A stretch of DNA of 64,000 nt from a bacterium. GTDB lineage: Bacteria; SAR324; XYD2-FULL-50-16. The notes beneath the pieces are model-generated. The model did not search any database. It saw only the letters and a list, made by a program, of their open reading frames with translations, and had not been told where the DNA came from. The stretch spans positions 62,001 to 126,000 of the forward strand of contig JAHJTV010000079.1 of assembly GCA_018829445.1 (NCBI GenBank). The letters are read 5' to 3'. Made by a program: the position numbers and the translations under genes. Positions 34,001-43,491 of this stretch are shown here, piece after piece (the first letter of the stretch is position 1; each line of letters starts with the position of its first letter).

Positions 34001-36736
34001 CTATTTAAATGAGGAGTAGCGGACGTTTAAATTTTTTTGCGAAATGACATTATCATCATCTCTACTGACGATAATTATTCTGTTATTCTCTTCTTCAAGG
34101 TCAAGGGGAACTTCCAATTTTACATTAACACTTGAACGGTTTTTTAAGTCAAGAAAGTTTTTATAGTAGATTTTTTTCCTGTTATTGAAGATATAAACGT
34201 CCTTCACACCTTTTTCGTCATCAATTCTTAGTTCCAGCGGGTAATCCTCATCACTGCTGACCAGTTTGGAATTAATCAATTGAATACTAGGTGGCATATT
34301 GGTGATGGGTGCCACAATTTCATTAACGGGAAACTTGATTTTATGATTCATGGAACTAATGGTAAAAACACTGTCAATAATATCCAAAGAAAAGTCCAGG
34401 TCTCCATCAGAAGGTTCTTTCTTCAAATCAAATTGGAAAAATGCCGAAGCGCTTTCACCTATGTCAATGTTTTCCAATGATAATCTCCCAATGTTCAGGA
34501 AAACATCTTCACCTTCCCCGTTCTTCAACAAGACTGTAAGAGCGCCAGATTTTCCGGTTCCCTTATTGATGATGTCAACCTTGACTGCAACTCGTTCATC
34601 TTTGCTGATTCTACCGTCTGCATTGCCTTTTGAATTGTTTTGACCGTTTTCCATAGTAGATATGGTATAATAAAACTCTGGCAATTCTTTCTCACGGGTC
34701 TGGATGATTATATTTGATGTATAAATCTCTTGATTTTTCTCATCTGAAAACAGAAATTTAACCAGATCGCTACGTGATTCGGCGGATTTAGAAATGTTTA
34801 TTGGAATAAACCAGGTTTTTGCCTCTCCCGGTTCAAGTTTTCCGAATGCAAATTGACGTTCATCGAGAATCTGGTTTTTGCATTCCGAGAGTGCTATTAA
34901 ACGAGAAATCCTATTATTTCCAATGTTTTTTGCTTTCAGATAGAGCCGAATCTCACTGTCAGCTGGAATAATCCCCTTTATCGGCTTCCACATTTCTTTC
35001 TCGCCCACTTTTTCCTTAATCTCTATCCATGATTCAGTACTTATTTCACCAATTTCGTCAGTCTGATACGATCTCCAGTCCAAGGGGGTTGAAAAGGAAG
35101 CAAATTTTTCAATGAGATTTTGTTCCTGTGAATTCTGTTCCTCATCAAAATACCGAATTGATTGCTCAAGAAGGTGACTAAATCCCTTTCTTTCATTCCC
35201 TATAAGTATTTTAATGGCGGATTGAACCAGAAAATCCTGATCCATTCTTTTCTTTTCTAACTCTTTATGGCTAAAATCTTCCTCTTCCTCCTTATCCCCA
35301 TTTTCATCATTTTCATAAAGATAAAATACCGATTTTAAAGGAGGTTCTGTTTTATCACCCCACTCCGAAAAGTTTTCGTCAAGACTCTTCTCGGCGTTTT
35401 CCAGTTTAGGAGTTGTCACATGCAGATAATCATTGGAAATATAATAAGGATTAACAGCCACATGTGGAGAAACCCCCACGGATTGAATGGAGATATTGCC
35501 GGGTGTCAGGTATTTGGAAGTAGTTAGCTTGAGTGCAGAGCCACTGGGAAAAGGGATAACTTGCTGAACCGATCCTTTACCAAAGGTCTGAATTCCAATC
35601 ACAACTGCTCGGTCGTTCTTTTTTAAAGCAGCAGTAACAATTTCGGATGCAGAAGCGGAACCGTTATTAATCAAAATAATGATTGGAATACTGGTAATGC
35701 TTCTGAACCATCTCGCATTGTAACTTTTGATCGATTTTGAGTTTAGCCCTGCTGTGGATACAATGACCCCTTCATTGATAAAACGATCACTGACCTCGAT
35801 GGCTTGTTCTAAAAGGCCACCAGGATTGTTTCTCAGGTCTATGATCAAACCGTAAAAGTCTTTTAAGTCATAATCGAGATCTTCCAGATGACTGTTGATC
35901 TCGTCAATTGTATTCTGTTGAAATGTGTTTATTTTCAGTAGGCCAACACGTTTGCCATTGTCTTTAAAAGTGAACGATTTTACACTATTGATCTCGATAA
36001 TATCTCGTACGATCGTTATTTTCCTAGGAGCTGTAAATCCCTTTCTCATGATGTAGATATCAACTTCGGTCCCTTCTTTTCCCCGGAGTTTTTTGACAGC
36101 GTCTGAAAGCGGCATGTTGATGGTAGATTCCTCGTTAATCTGCACGATCTTGTCTTTTGCTTTCAGTCCGGCTCTAGCAGCCGGTGTATTGTCAATGGGA
36201 GAGATAATCGTAAGATCTCCATCGTGAATACTGATCATCATCCCGACACCGCCAAAATTTCCTGAAGTCTGAGTACTGAAATCCGAATAAATCTCGGGAA
36301 TTAGCAATGATGAATGGGGGTCGAGTTTGCTTAAGAATCCATTAATGACCGCATAATCTATAAATTCAGGTTTTTCGCCTTTTTCAAGATACTGTTTAAC
36401 AAAACTGACAACCTGCTGCAGTATATAATTGAGTTCAATGACATCTTTGGGCGTATTGAAACTAAAATTTCTTTTAAACTGATCAACACTTACATCGATT
36501 ATTACTTTATTGTTTTGTTTTTCTAATTTGGTCAGAACAGGAGCTATATTTAAAGATAGTTTTTCCAGAGATCCCTCTAGCATCTTAACAGGTTGAATTC
36601 TATTGTGATCCACATAGAGGTGATTCACGATGTTCAACACTTTGTATATCAGATCTGATTTTGGAATGAAGCGTTCTGCAAAAAGTCCATGAAATGGAAT
36701 AATAATAGCAACTAAAAGACAAAGAATCTGTTTCAT
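34001..36736 (-). CDS. Large S41-family C-terminal processing peptidase with C-terminal extension
   Basis: 911 residues. A signal peptide (ILCLLVAIIIPFHGLFA) precedes a helical N-terminal domain. The PDZ domain starts near residue 160 (FGGVGMMISIHDGDLTIISPIDNTPAARAGLKAKDKIVQI). The S41 catalytic domain has LIIDLRNNPGGLL, then NNGSASASEI with Ser362 and IGIQTFGKGS with Lys387, the serine-lysine dyad of CtpA/Tsp. From about residue 590 on, beta-rich Ig- or CARDB-like segments and an acidic linker (NENGDKEEEEDF) extend it far beyond the 400-500 residues of ordinary CtpA. It is periplasmic; no lipobox is present. Substrates unknown. A second S41 protease lies at 54923-56107. Confidence 0.9.
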   Translation of the reverse strand: MKQILCLLVAIIIPFHGLFAERFIPKSDLIYKVLNIVNHLYVDHNRIQPVKMLEGSLEKLSLNIAPVLTKLEKQNNKVIIDVSVDQFKRNFSFNTPKDVIELNYILQQVVSFVKQYLEKGEKPEFIDYAVINGFLSKLDPHSSLLIPEIYSDFSTQTSGNFGGVGMMISIHDGDLTIISPIDNTPAARAGLKAKDKIVQINEESTINMPLSDAVKKLRGKEGTEVDIYIMRKGFTAPRKITIVRDIIEINSVKSFTFKDNGKRVGLLKINTFQQNTIDEINSHLEDLDYDLKDFYGLIIDLRNNPGGLLEQAIEVSDRFINEGVIVSTAGLNSKSIKSYNARWFRSITSIPIIILINNGSASASEIVTAALKKNDRAVVIGIQTFGKGSVQQVIPFPSGSALKLTTSKYLTPGNISIQSVGVSPHVAVNPYYISNDYLHVTTPKLENAEKSLDENFSEWGDKTEPPLKSVFYLYENDENGDKEEEEDFSHKELEKKRMDQDFLVQSAIKILIGNERKGFSHLLEQSIRYFDEEQNSQEQNLIEKFASFSTPLDWRSYQTDEIGEISTESWIEIKEKVGEKEMWKPIKGIIPADSEIRLYLKAKNIGNNRISRLIALSECKNQILDERQFAFGKLEPGEAKTWFIPINISKSAESRSDLVKFLFSDEKNQEIYTSNIIIQTREKELPEFYYTISTMENGQNNSKGNADGRISKDERVAVKVDIINKGTGKSGALTVLLKNGEGEDVFLNIGRLSLENIDIGESASAFFQFDLKKEPSDGDLDFSLDIIDSVFTISSMNHKIKFPVNEIVAPITNMPPSIQLINSKLVSSDEDYPLELRIDDEKGVKDVYIFNNRKKIYYKNFLDLKNRSSVNVKLEVPLDLEEENNRIIIVSRDDDNVISQKNLNVRYSSFK

Positions 36737-36858
36737 TATAATCTACAGTTTTATTTATGGAGCATCTTTTCAAAAAGATTGTACCATTCAGTTTTTATTT
36801 TACGTTGCAACTAGTTAAATAAGGATGATTTTTACCCGAGAGACTATTTTATATTACA

Positions 36859-37875
36859 TCATAAAGATCGGACGACATCAATAGTATGTTTGTAATACTG
36901 AGTTGCCAATTCCTTCTGTTTTTGAGAAAGCAAATTATCAGACTGTTTTGATTTTATGCTGTTCTTTAGTCCCAATTCCAGGCATTTTATTGCCTGATAA
37001 ACCGGTAAAACCTGCCCTGTTTCTTTGTCGCCGGATAGCTGACAGTAGCTGTTGACAAAATAGCTGGCCAATTGATCCTGTTTTGCATGTATTAACATTA
37101 CTGTTAAGTCAGCCAGATCGGAAGCAACGTCATGGTATTGATTTTTTAAAGGGTCAGTTGTACGACCTAAGAAGTTAATCTCTTCATTCGTTAAATGTAT
37201 TTTTCGAGGTACAAAACACCCATGGATCAGCCTGATCTGCTCCCTCTTCAATCTCCGCAAGAATAATTTTCGGTTTTCCACCAGAAACTTTTCCAATGGG
37301 CGCAGTGTCATATCTATGGTTGCCTTGTTTATCGTGGTATTCAGAAATTTTTTAGACTGGTAGAACAGATCCTGTATTTTGGATGATAGCACATCGGGTG
37401 AGCCATCATCTTTTGATTTGCTGATTTCCGCATTTGAATGGAATTGGTAAAGTCGTTGGGCAATTCGGTCCAGAATAGTCTCCGTCAATTTTTTCTTTTC
37501 GATAATATCGGAGAGAAATCCCCTACTCGGAAGCTGTTTCATGCTAAGCCCATAATAGAGGGCTTCTTTTAAAACCGTATTATCCCAGTCTACAGTAAAT
37601 GAGCCGTTGATTTCCTTGACAGTAAAGATTTTCGCGTCAAGTGATGGTGAGTGCTTGAGTAATTGCTTGCATATTTCAATGCAAAACATCTCTTCCAAAG
37701 GAACAGCACTTGTAGTTTCCTCTTTCTTTTTTACTTTGTAGATTAGTTCCCCTGTTTTAAAAATCCAATAGTTATCAGAATTTTGAAACTTTGTGATCTT
37801 ATTGGCGTTTGGGAAAAAACCTTCCTTCATAAAACTTTGATAAAATTCGGGCTTCTTAACTCTTATATTAGACAT
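36859..37875 (-). CDS. COG2187-type kinase homologue lacking catalytic residues (probable pseudokinase)
   Basis: 338 residues, cytoplasmic. The pattern follows the aminoglycoside-phosphotransferase-like COG2187 family: an N-lobe start WIFKTGELIYKVKKK (residues 37-51), then YGLSMKQLPSRGFLSDIIEKKKLTETILDRIAQRLYQFH (107-145) and YHDVASDLADL (247-257). At the catalytic loop the family has HGDLHLxNI followed by FDCIEF, but this protein reads HGCFVPRKIHL (218-228) and INFLGRTTD. Both catalytic and metal-binding aspartates are therefore absent. It is best described as a pseudokinase or regulatory protein. It stands alone, 122 bp upstream of the large S41 protease on the same strand. Confidence 0.7.
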   Translation of the reverse strand: MSNIRVKKPEFYQSFMKEGFFPNANKITKFQNSDNYWIFKTGELIYKVKKKEETTSAVPLEEMFCIEICKQLLKHSPSLDAKIFTVKEINGSFTVDWDNTVLKEALYYGLSMKQLPSRGFLSDIIEKKKLTETILDRIAQRLYQFHSNAEISKSKDDGSPDVLSSKIQDLFYQSKKFLNTTINKATIDMTLRPLEKFLVENRKLFLRRLKREQIRLIHGCFVPRKIHLTNEEINFLGRTTDPLKNQYHDVASDLADLTVMLIHAKQDQLASYFVNSYCQLSGDKETGQVLPVYQAIKCLELGLKNSIKSKQSDNLLSQKQKELATQYYKHTIDVVRSL

Positions 37876-38730
37876 ATGGGTGTTGTTTTTATATTGTTTT
37901 TTGAGAAAGATCAGTGAGAAAAACCGCTCAATGCCCAGAATACAACTGATGATCTAATGGGAGTTAGATAAAATATAACGAACGAGATAGAAATAATTCG
38001 TTTTCTCAATCTAGTATTGTTAGATCAAATAGGACAATAGGTTAATAAACAAAGTTATTATTATGGTGCGTTTCTTTTTTATTTTTTTGAAGATACTTCT
38101 GTAATTATACAACTATGCTCTACCAACAGCGATTTGAACTGCTGGCTGTTTATAATCAGGCATCGGATTGTTGCTCTCGGCCTCCCATTTTCTGGCAGTT
38201 CAAAGCTGACGGTCTGATGTCCACTATATACATTTTTGTGCTCTTTACTGTAATTATTGCGAGATAAACCAAAGAGAAAGAAAAATAATATCTAAAACTC
38301 AATCCATATTATCAGACTATGACTGTCAGGGCAGAATATTTTTCACTGAATAATTAAAAATATTGAAAAATGGGTTGCTGTTAAACAAAGCAGAACCCGT
38401 TTTAATTCTGGGCCCATGGATTATCGATAATCAAAGGTCAGCTTTTACCATATTAACGTCTGATATATTACTGTTCGGATTGGCTCCTGTTTTAAATCTA
38501 TGTATAGTCGATTTAAAAGTTTAATCTTGTTAAACAGTTTTGTCGACTGAAAATCCCTTGATTCCAAAGGTAGTCTTATCGTAATCAGGAAGCCTTAAGC
38601 TATGAATCCAAACAAATGGGCTGGATAGAAGATACAATCAACCAACAAAGAATTAATAATAGTCTCGGGCTGGAACTTGCATTGGATTTTTGTTCCAATG
38701 GAAAAAAACAGATAATATATATTCATAAAA
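37876..38730. other. 855-bp intergenic region with tRNA-like fragment and palindrome
   Basis: Between the divergent pseudokinase and beta-barrel genes. No convincing coding frame. It contains ATGCTCTACCAAC (38115-38127), identical to 13 bases of the D-arm region of tRNA-His (49013-49025), followed by a T-loop-like GATTTGAAC, but they do not fold into a tRNA. A 14-bp palindrome GATTATCGATAATC lies at 38419-38432, sharing TTATCGATAA with the gap at 20334. The promoters of both flanking genes must be here. Confidence 0.45.
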
Positions 38731-39879
38731 ATGCGAATCAAGCTACTAGTTGTCATCTCATTGTATATTGCTCTTGTTTTTTCAGATTCAGCATCTGCTG
38801 TTTCTATTCGACGGACACATAGGTTTTTACGTCCTTTAGCCATGGGAGGGGCTTTCACCGCAGTCGCTGATTCAGAAGAAACAATAGCCTATAATCCGGC
38901 CGGGCTTTATCAGAAAAATGTTGAATGGTCATTCGATATGAGTATCCTGGGAATGGCATACAATGACAATGGGAATGGAATGATTACCGGTGAAATCGAT
39001 TTTGGTGACCAGAGCTCCCTGGCGGATTTGCCCGGCGAACGGATATATTTTGAGCTACCTGTGACGCTTTCAAATTCCTTATTTATTCCTGATTGCGGTT
39101 GGTGCGGCGTCTATGGGGGAGCATCGGCTGATGCCTGGGTTGAGATAGCATTTCCCCCACAAACCATCATTCCTACCATCGATCTTGAATTTGTCGGGCA
39201 AATGGTTGTTGAATATGCTATGGCATTTGAGGTATTCGGCATAAATGTTGGCTTTAATCTTAAAGGAATACAGCGGGAAGGAGTTGTGGCATCCGTTGAT
39301 CTGCTAAGTGCTTCCAGTATGATTGAGAATGATGATTGGGATGGTCTGGTCGAGGAGTACGCAGCCGACCAACCAGGCTCAAAACTGGTATTGGATTTTG
39401 GTTTTTTATATCGCTTTAATCACCCGTGGAACATTCGAATTGGCATGTCGGCCTTGGATATGCTCAGCATGGATCTTGAAGGAGAAAATACGGTTACTTA
39501 TGGAGGGATTGATTGGGGCAGTGTGGGTGAAGTAACTCAATTGAATACGCTGGGTATTGCATTCACAATTAATGTGAACGAATTTGATTTGACCGGTAGT
39601 ATGGATTACCTCGATTTTACTTATTCCTATATTCCATCGAGTAGTACTGCCCGGAGGATTGCCTTAGGATTCGAAGCAGGATATTCTAAAAGAAGTGATA
39701 ACACCTATTTAGCCGCGATTCAATTGGGATTGCGGGAGTTTAAATATCCTTCAATCGGTTTGATGCTGACCCTTGGAGCCATAAAATTCGGAACCATACA
39801 ATGGACAGAGAATTTTGGTACCGCTGACAATGAACTTGTTGATACGAGATATATGTTTTTAATATCATTAAATTTTTAG
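38731..39879 (+). CDS. Outer-membrane beta-barrel protein (PorV/UPF0164-FadL-like)
   Basis: 382 residues. A signal peptide (IKLLVVISLYIALVFSDSASA) ends near residue 23. The mature N-terminus has RFLRPLAMGGAFTAVADSEETIAYNPAGL, the hallmark of FadL/PorV-type barrels (LAMGGAxTAxADD..A.YxNPAGL). Amphipathic strands continue to the C-terminal MFLISLNF, with the terminal aromatic typical of outer-membrane proteins. Two cysteines (CGWCG) lie in a loop at about residue 117-122, which is unusual. It is followed 17 nt later by a lipoprotein gene, so the two likely form a pair. Confidence 0.85.
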   Translation: MRIKLLVVISLYIALVFSDSASAVSIRRTHRFLRPLAMGGAFTAVADSEETIAYNPAGLYQKNVEWSFDMSILGMAYNDNGNGMITGEIDFGDQSSLADLPGERIYFELPVTLSNSLFIPDCGWCGVYGGASADAWVEIAFPPQTIIPTIDLEFVGQMVVEYAMAFEVFGINVGFNLKGIQREGVVASVDLLSASSMIENDDWDGLVEEYAADQPGSKLVLDFGFLYRFNHPWNIRIGMSALDMLSMDLEGENTVTYGGIDWGSVGEVTQLNTLGIAFTINVNEFDLTGSMDYLDFTYSYIPSSSTARRIALGFEAGYSKRSDNTYLAAIQLGLREFKYPSIGLMLTLGAIKFGTIQWTENFGTADNELVDTRYMFLISLNF

Positions 39880-39896
39880 AAGAACTACCAATAAAA

Positions 39897-41159
39897 ATGA
39901 AACCCATCATTTTTCTTTTTTCTGTTCTGCTGATTCTATTGTTGGCTGCTTGTGCAAACGAACAGACGGATACCTGTGAAACAGATAGAATTAATGGAGA
40001 CTGGCAGAAAATAGTCGATAGCGAATCCTGCACCAGCACAGAAAAAGCTGAGGCATATATGGCACTTGGTGGATTCAATTACTTTGACTTCATTCTCTCC
40101 GAAGATCTCAATTTAGTTGATCTATTAGGGATGACAATAGATAACTGGGGGAGGAAAAAGGGGTACTTTGATGCTGCGATGGGGTTGGCAAGTTCCATGA
40201 GTAGCGGAACACAAAAGACAATATATCTTCTATCATCTTTCCTGGCGCTTTACACACACATGGAAGGAAACCTGGACAATGGAGCCGATGGCAATGCTAC
40301 AGCATTTGATGGCGTAGTCGAATCTACCGAAACTGATAGTTTTACCGGTTCAGGTTTGGCTTCAGATTCGGGTGGTTCGGAAACAAGATTGGACCCCACG
40401 GATTACTACCAATTTAAGATAAACAACAATTCACAAACATACCTCTGGGATACTGCAACTGATACTATCTATGAAGATAGCAATGGTGATGGGGATAGCA
40501 CAGGTGAGGTGCTATTGAACAGCACACAAAAAAATATTGTAAAGGCAAATATCCTTATTGAAGGGTTACAGTACCTCAATCAAGTAGTATTTATGCGCAG
40601 TCTGGCTGATCCCTTCACAAATAGCGGAAATGTAAATGTCGCAGGTGTAAATGAATTTGCATCGACCATACTGGTATATATAAGCAATATTCAAACCGCT
40701 CTTGATGCATTGCAAGCGGACCCGTCTGACGATGCTATTGTGCGAATAGAAGAATTCAGATCAGATCTGGATAATGGCGGGCAGTGTGAAACTCTGGAAA
40801 ACAATCCGGCTTTGCTTTTGGTTCAGTATTTTGCAGAAAACTTGCAGGAAGTTGCCATCAGCGATTATTCCAATGCCAATGTCTTATCATTCTTGGAATT
40901 GGCCAGGTTAGGTGCAGATGCTTCCTTTGATTCCAGAGGATTTGCTGATTTATATGGTATTGCTGATCTAGGGATCAAGATCCGATTTCTGGGATATAAT
41001 TCAGTTGGGTATATTCCCTATTGGCTTGATTCAACATCCGATGTCAAATATACCCTGGAGATATTCAAGCAATTCGATAACACAGTTGAAAAGGATGACG
41101 GCAAGGTTGTTCTATCAGAGATTATCTGCTCATCTGAACTGATGGCAGATAATGAATGA
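39897..41159 (+). CDS. Lipoprotein partnered with the beta-barrel
   Basis: 420 residues with a canonical lipobox (LILLLAAC, Cys19) and a hydrophobic signal. Mature part is acidic, rich in Asp, Asn and Ser. It contains YMALGGFNYFDFILSEDLNLVDLLG (about residues 52-76), then a helical region and a Cys pair near residues 296 and 413. No family recognised with certainty. Its placement 17 nt after the barrel suggests it is the surface or periplasmic partner. Function not known. Confidence 0.8.
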   Translation: MKPIIFLFSVLLILLLAACANEQTDTCETDRINGDWQKIVDSESCTSTEKAEAYMALGGFNYFDFILSEDLNLVDLLGMTIDNWGRKKGYFDAAMGLASSMSSGTQKTIYLLSSFLALYTHMEGNLDNGADGNATAFDGVVESTETDSFTGSGLASDSGGSETRLDPTDYYQFKINNNSQTYLWDTATDTIYEDSNGDGDSTGEVLLNSTQKNIVKANILIEGLQYLNQVVFMRSLADPFTNSGNVNVAGVNEFASTILVYISNIQTALDALQADPSDDAIVRIEEFRSDLDNGGQCETLENNPALLLVQYFAENLQEVAISDYSNANVLSFLELARLGADASFDSRGFADLYGIADLGIKIRFLGYNSVGYIPYWLDSTSDVKYTLEIFKQFDNTVEKDDGKVVLSEIICSSELMADNE

Positions 41160-41176
41160 CTTGCAGATCCTTCAAA

Positions 41177-42331
41177 TTACATTGTTCGCTTATCATTAAG
41201 AATATGATTTGAAATTACGACGCGTTGTATTTCAGAAGTTCCCTCATAAATCGTGAAGACTCTTGCGTCTCTGTAATAACGCTCCACCGGATAGTCTTTG
41301 ATGAACCCGTATCCCCCGTGGATCTGAACCGCTTTTGCAGTAATTCGATTCACCATTTCCGAAGCAAATAGTTTTGCCATTGACGCCTGCAGGGTGAAAT
41401 TTTCTCCTCTGTCCTTCATGGCGGCGGCAGAGAACATCATTTGCCTGGCGGCTTCAATCTCTGTTGCCATATCAGCCATCGTAAACCGCAACCCTTGGAA
41501 TTTGGAGATTTTCTGACCAAATTGCTCCCTTTTCTTTGAATAATCAATGGCGGCATCCAAAGCAGCTTCCGCTACACCAACCGATTGAGCAGCGATACCT
41601 ATCCTACCACAATCAAGTCCTGACATGGCAATGAGAAACCCCTCTCCTTCGTTACCCAGCATATTTTCGACAGGGACTCTGCAGTTTTCAAAAACAAGAT
41701 CAGTAGTGTCGGATGCTCGAAGACCCATCTTGTCTTCCGGTTCACCGATTTTCAGTCCCGGTGTTCCCTTCTCCACAATAAAGGCACTAATCCCCCTGTG
41801 TTTGGCCGCTTCATCTGTTTTTGCCGTTACAATCACAAGCCCCGAATTCTTACCGGATGTGATGAAACACTTGGTCCCATCAATAATGTAGTAGTCTCCA
41901 TCTCGGACAGCAGTTGCTGATTGGGCAAGGGGATCAGAACCGGCATGGGGTTCGGTAAGGGCAAAGGCTCCGATAATATCTGAACTGGCCAGTTGGGGAA
42001 GGTACTTCTTTTTTTGCTCTACTGATCCGAATTTTAATATACTTTCGCACACAATGGAGTTGTGAACCGACATAACGACGGCTGTGGAAGCACAAGAATA
42101 GGCTATTTCTGATAAAGCCAGAACATAACTGATGGTATCAGCACCTTCTCCATTGTATTCAGGTGGAATCAACATCCCCATTAATCCCAGTTCCCCCATT
42201 TTTTTTAGATTTTCAGCGGGAAATTCCTTGGTTTTATCACGTTCCATGGCGGTTGCAGAGATAACTTTGCGAGAGAACTCTCTGACCATTGAACGAATCA
42301 TCATTTGTTCATTAGTAAGTTGAAAAAACAT
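41177..42331 (-). CDS. Acyl-CoA dehydrogenase
   Basis: 384 residues. Flavoprotein that oxidises acyl-CoA to enoyl-CoA and passes electrons to ETF. Motifs: EYNGEGADTISYVLALSEIA near the N-terminal domain, AFALTEPHAGSDP and CFITSGKNSGLVIV for FAD binding, SGLDCGRIGIAAQSVG and KKREQFGQKISKFQGLRF in the C-terminal domain, and YEGTSEIQRVVIS, which includes the catalytic-glutamate region. Normal length for the short/medium-chain class. 76 nt downstream of the XRE-cupin regulator on the same strand; it probably depends on the acyl-CoA ligase across the divergent gap for substrate. Confidence 0.95.
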   Translation of the reverse strand: MFFQLTNEQMMIRSMVREFSRKVISATAMERDKTKEFPAENLKKMGELGLMGMLIPPEYNGEGADTISYVLALSEIAYSCASTAVVMSVHNSIVCESILKFGSVEQKKKYLPQLASSDIIGAFALTEPHAGSDPLAQSATAVRDGDYYIIDGTKCFITSGKNSGLVIVTAKTDEAAKHRGISAFIVEKGTPGLKIGEPEDKMGLRASDTTDLVFENCRVPVENMLGNEGEGFLIAMSGLDCGRIGIAAQSVGVAEAALDAAIDYSKKREQFGQKISKFQGLRFTMADMATEIEAARQMMFSAAAMKDRGENFTLQASMAKLFASEMVNRITAKAVQIHGGYGFIKDYPVERYYRDARVFTIYEGTSEIQRVVISNHILNDKRTM

Positions 42332-42407
42332 GGTTGTTCTCCATTGGTGGATGATTTGTAATTCGAAAGGTCTGTGTACAAATGATCAAGTTATAACAAA
42401 TAAACCA

Positions 42408-42959
42408 CTATGGACTGTAGATCACGACCAATAATTCTGCCTGGCTTTTACTGATGTTGGTCATTTGATGCTTGATGCTCGAATTGAAGTGTAAAGACTC
42501 CCCTTTAATCAAAATATTCTTATGATCTCCCACAATGACCTCCACTTTACCTTTTAAGACAAAGACAAACTCTTCTCCTTCATGGCAATACCCCACTCCT
42601 TTATGCTCCTTCATTGGGTCAATGGAGACCTGGAATGCTTTTAAATGCTTGTTTTCGGCACCAGGCGTCAAATTGGAGTATGCATAATTATCAGTTCTTT
42701 TTGAGTAGGCATCTTTTCGTTTTTCCATGCTTTCTTCCTGGTCTTTGAATAAAAAACCGGAATCAATTTGAAGGGCTTTGGCTACCTGGAGCAAAGTACC
42801 GACTGATGGGATCTCTTTTCCGCTTTCAATTTTTTTAAGGTAGTCGATAGCAAACCCTGTTTCATTTGCCAGATAATCGAGGGATATCTTCTTCGAAGTC
42901 CTTGCGGTCTTAATTTTTTTCCCGACTGAGGGTTCAGTCAAATTCTTCTTTTGAGCCAT
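42408..42959 (-). CDS. XRE-family transcriptional regulator with cupin sensor domain
   Basis: 183 residues. The N-terminal helix-turn-helix is VGKKIKTARTSKKISLDYLANETGFAIDYLKKIESGKEIPSVGTLLQVAKAL (residues about 12-63). The C-terminal cupin is KGVGYCHEGEEFVFVLKGKVEVIVGDHKNILIKGESLHFNSSIKHQM (about 120-166). Cupins in this family bind small ligands. It sits upstream of the acyl-CoA dehydrogenase and divergent from an acyl-CoA ligase, which suggests control of fatty-acid use. A clear Shine-Dalgarno AAAGGAG precedes the ATG. Confidence 0.92.
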   Translation of the reverse strand: MAQKKNLTEPSVGKKIKTARTSKKISLDYLANETGFAIDYLKKIESGKEIPSVGTLLQVAKALQIDSGFLFKDQEESMEKRKDAYSKRTDNYAYSNLTPGAENKHLKAFQVSIDPMKEHKGVGYCHEGEEFVFVLKGKVEVIVGDHKNILIKGESLHFNSSIKHQMTNISKSQAELLVVIYSP

Positions 42960-43491
42960 GCAACTCCTTTGGTTTGTATGTTTGCTAATCTTCTTATTGC
43001 CAATTTATCAGGCCTTCTCTGATAAAGCCGTTTCCTGGTTATAATTCACGGATCTCAAAAAAACAAGGTTATCCCGTTAAAAAGGCAGTACAATCGCATA
43101 ACAAGTTTAATATATTCGGGAATTTGATTTGCAGTTCGTGGGATGGATCAAGCGCTGCATGACCACCGTTTGCAGTTTAATCCTTGGTGGATCTGTCGTT
43201 GTGCGTTCGAAGCTGCAAGTCTCATTTCTCATAATCCACTCTACAATTTCATGTGAACTTCAGCAAAAGGAAACATTTTGAAAACATAGGATTTTTGAGG
43301 GTTATTCATGCCATTGCCTGGGATAAAAGTAAATGCATAAACCTGCAAATCCCTGGTTCTGGTCTTTTCCCGTGATTCATGGATAAGCAGCAGGTGATTT
43401 GGACAATGCAGTCTTGCCAGAAAGCTGTAGTTCAAACAAAATATCAATATTCCATTAACCCCCTGTTGCTTAAATCAAATCGTTTTTTGCT
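42960..43491. promoter_or_regulatory. Divergent regulatory region between XRE-cupin and acyl-CoA ligase
   Basis: 532 bases with no convincing gene. It should hold the promoters of the regulator and the ligase and possibly the regulator's operator. A 68-residue minus-strand frame at 43241-43447 lacks a ribosome-binding site and any motif, so I do not call it. Confidence 0.45.

Noticed and set aside
13158..38209. 12-base repeat GTTCAAAGCTGA at 13158 and 38198
   Set aside because: A single shared 12-mer is expected by chance in 64 kb; no longer similarity around it.
43241..43447. 68-residue frame in the gap before the acyl-CoA ligase gene
   Set aside because: No Shine-Dalgarno, no motif and atypical composition.
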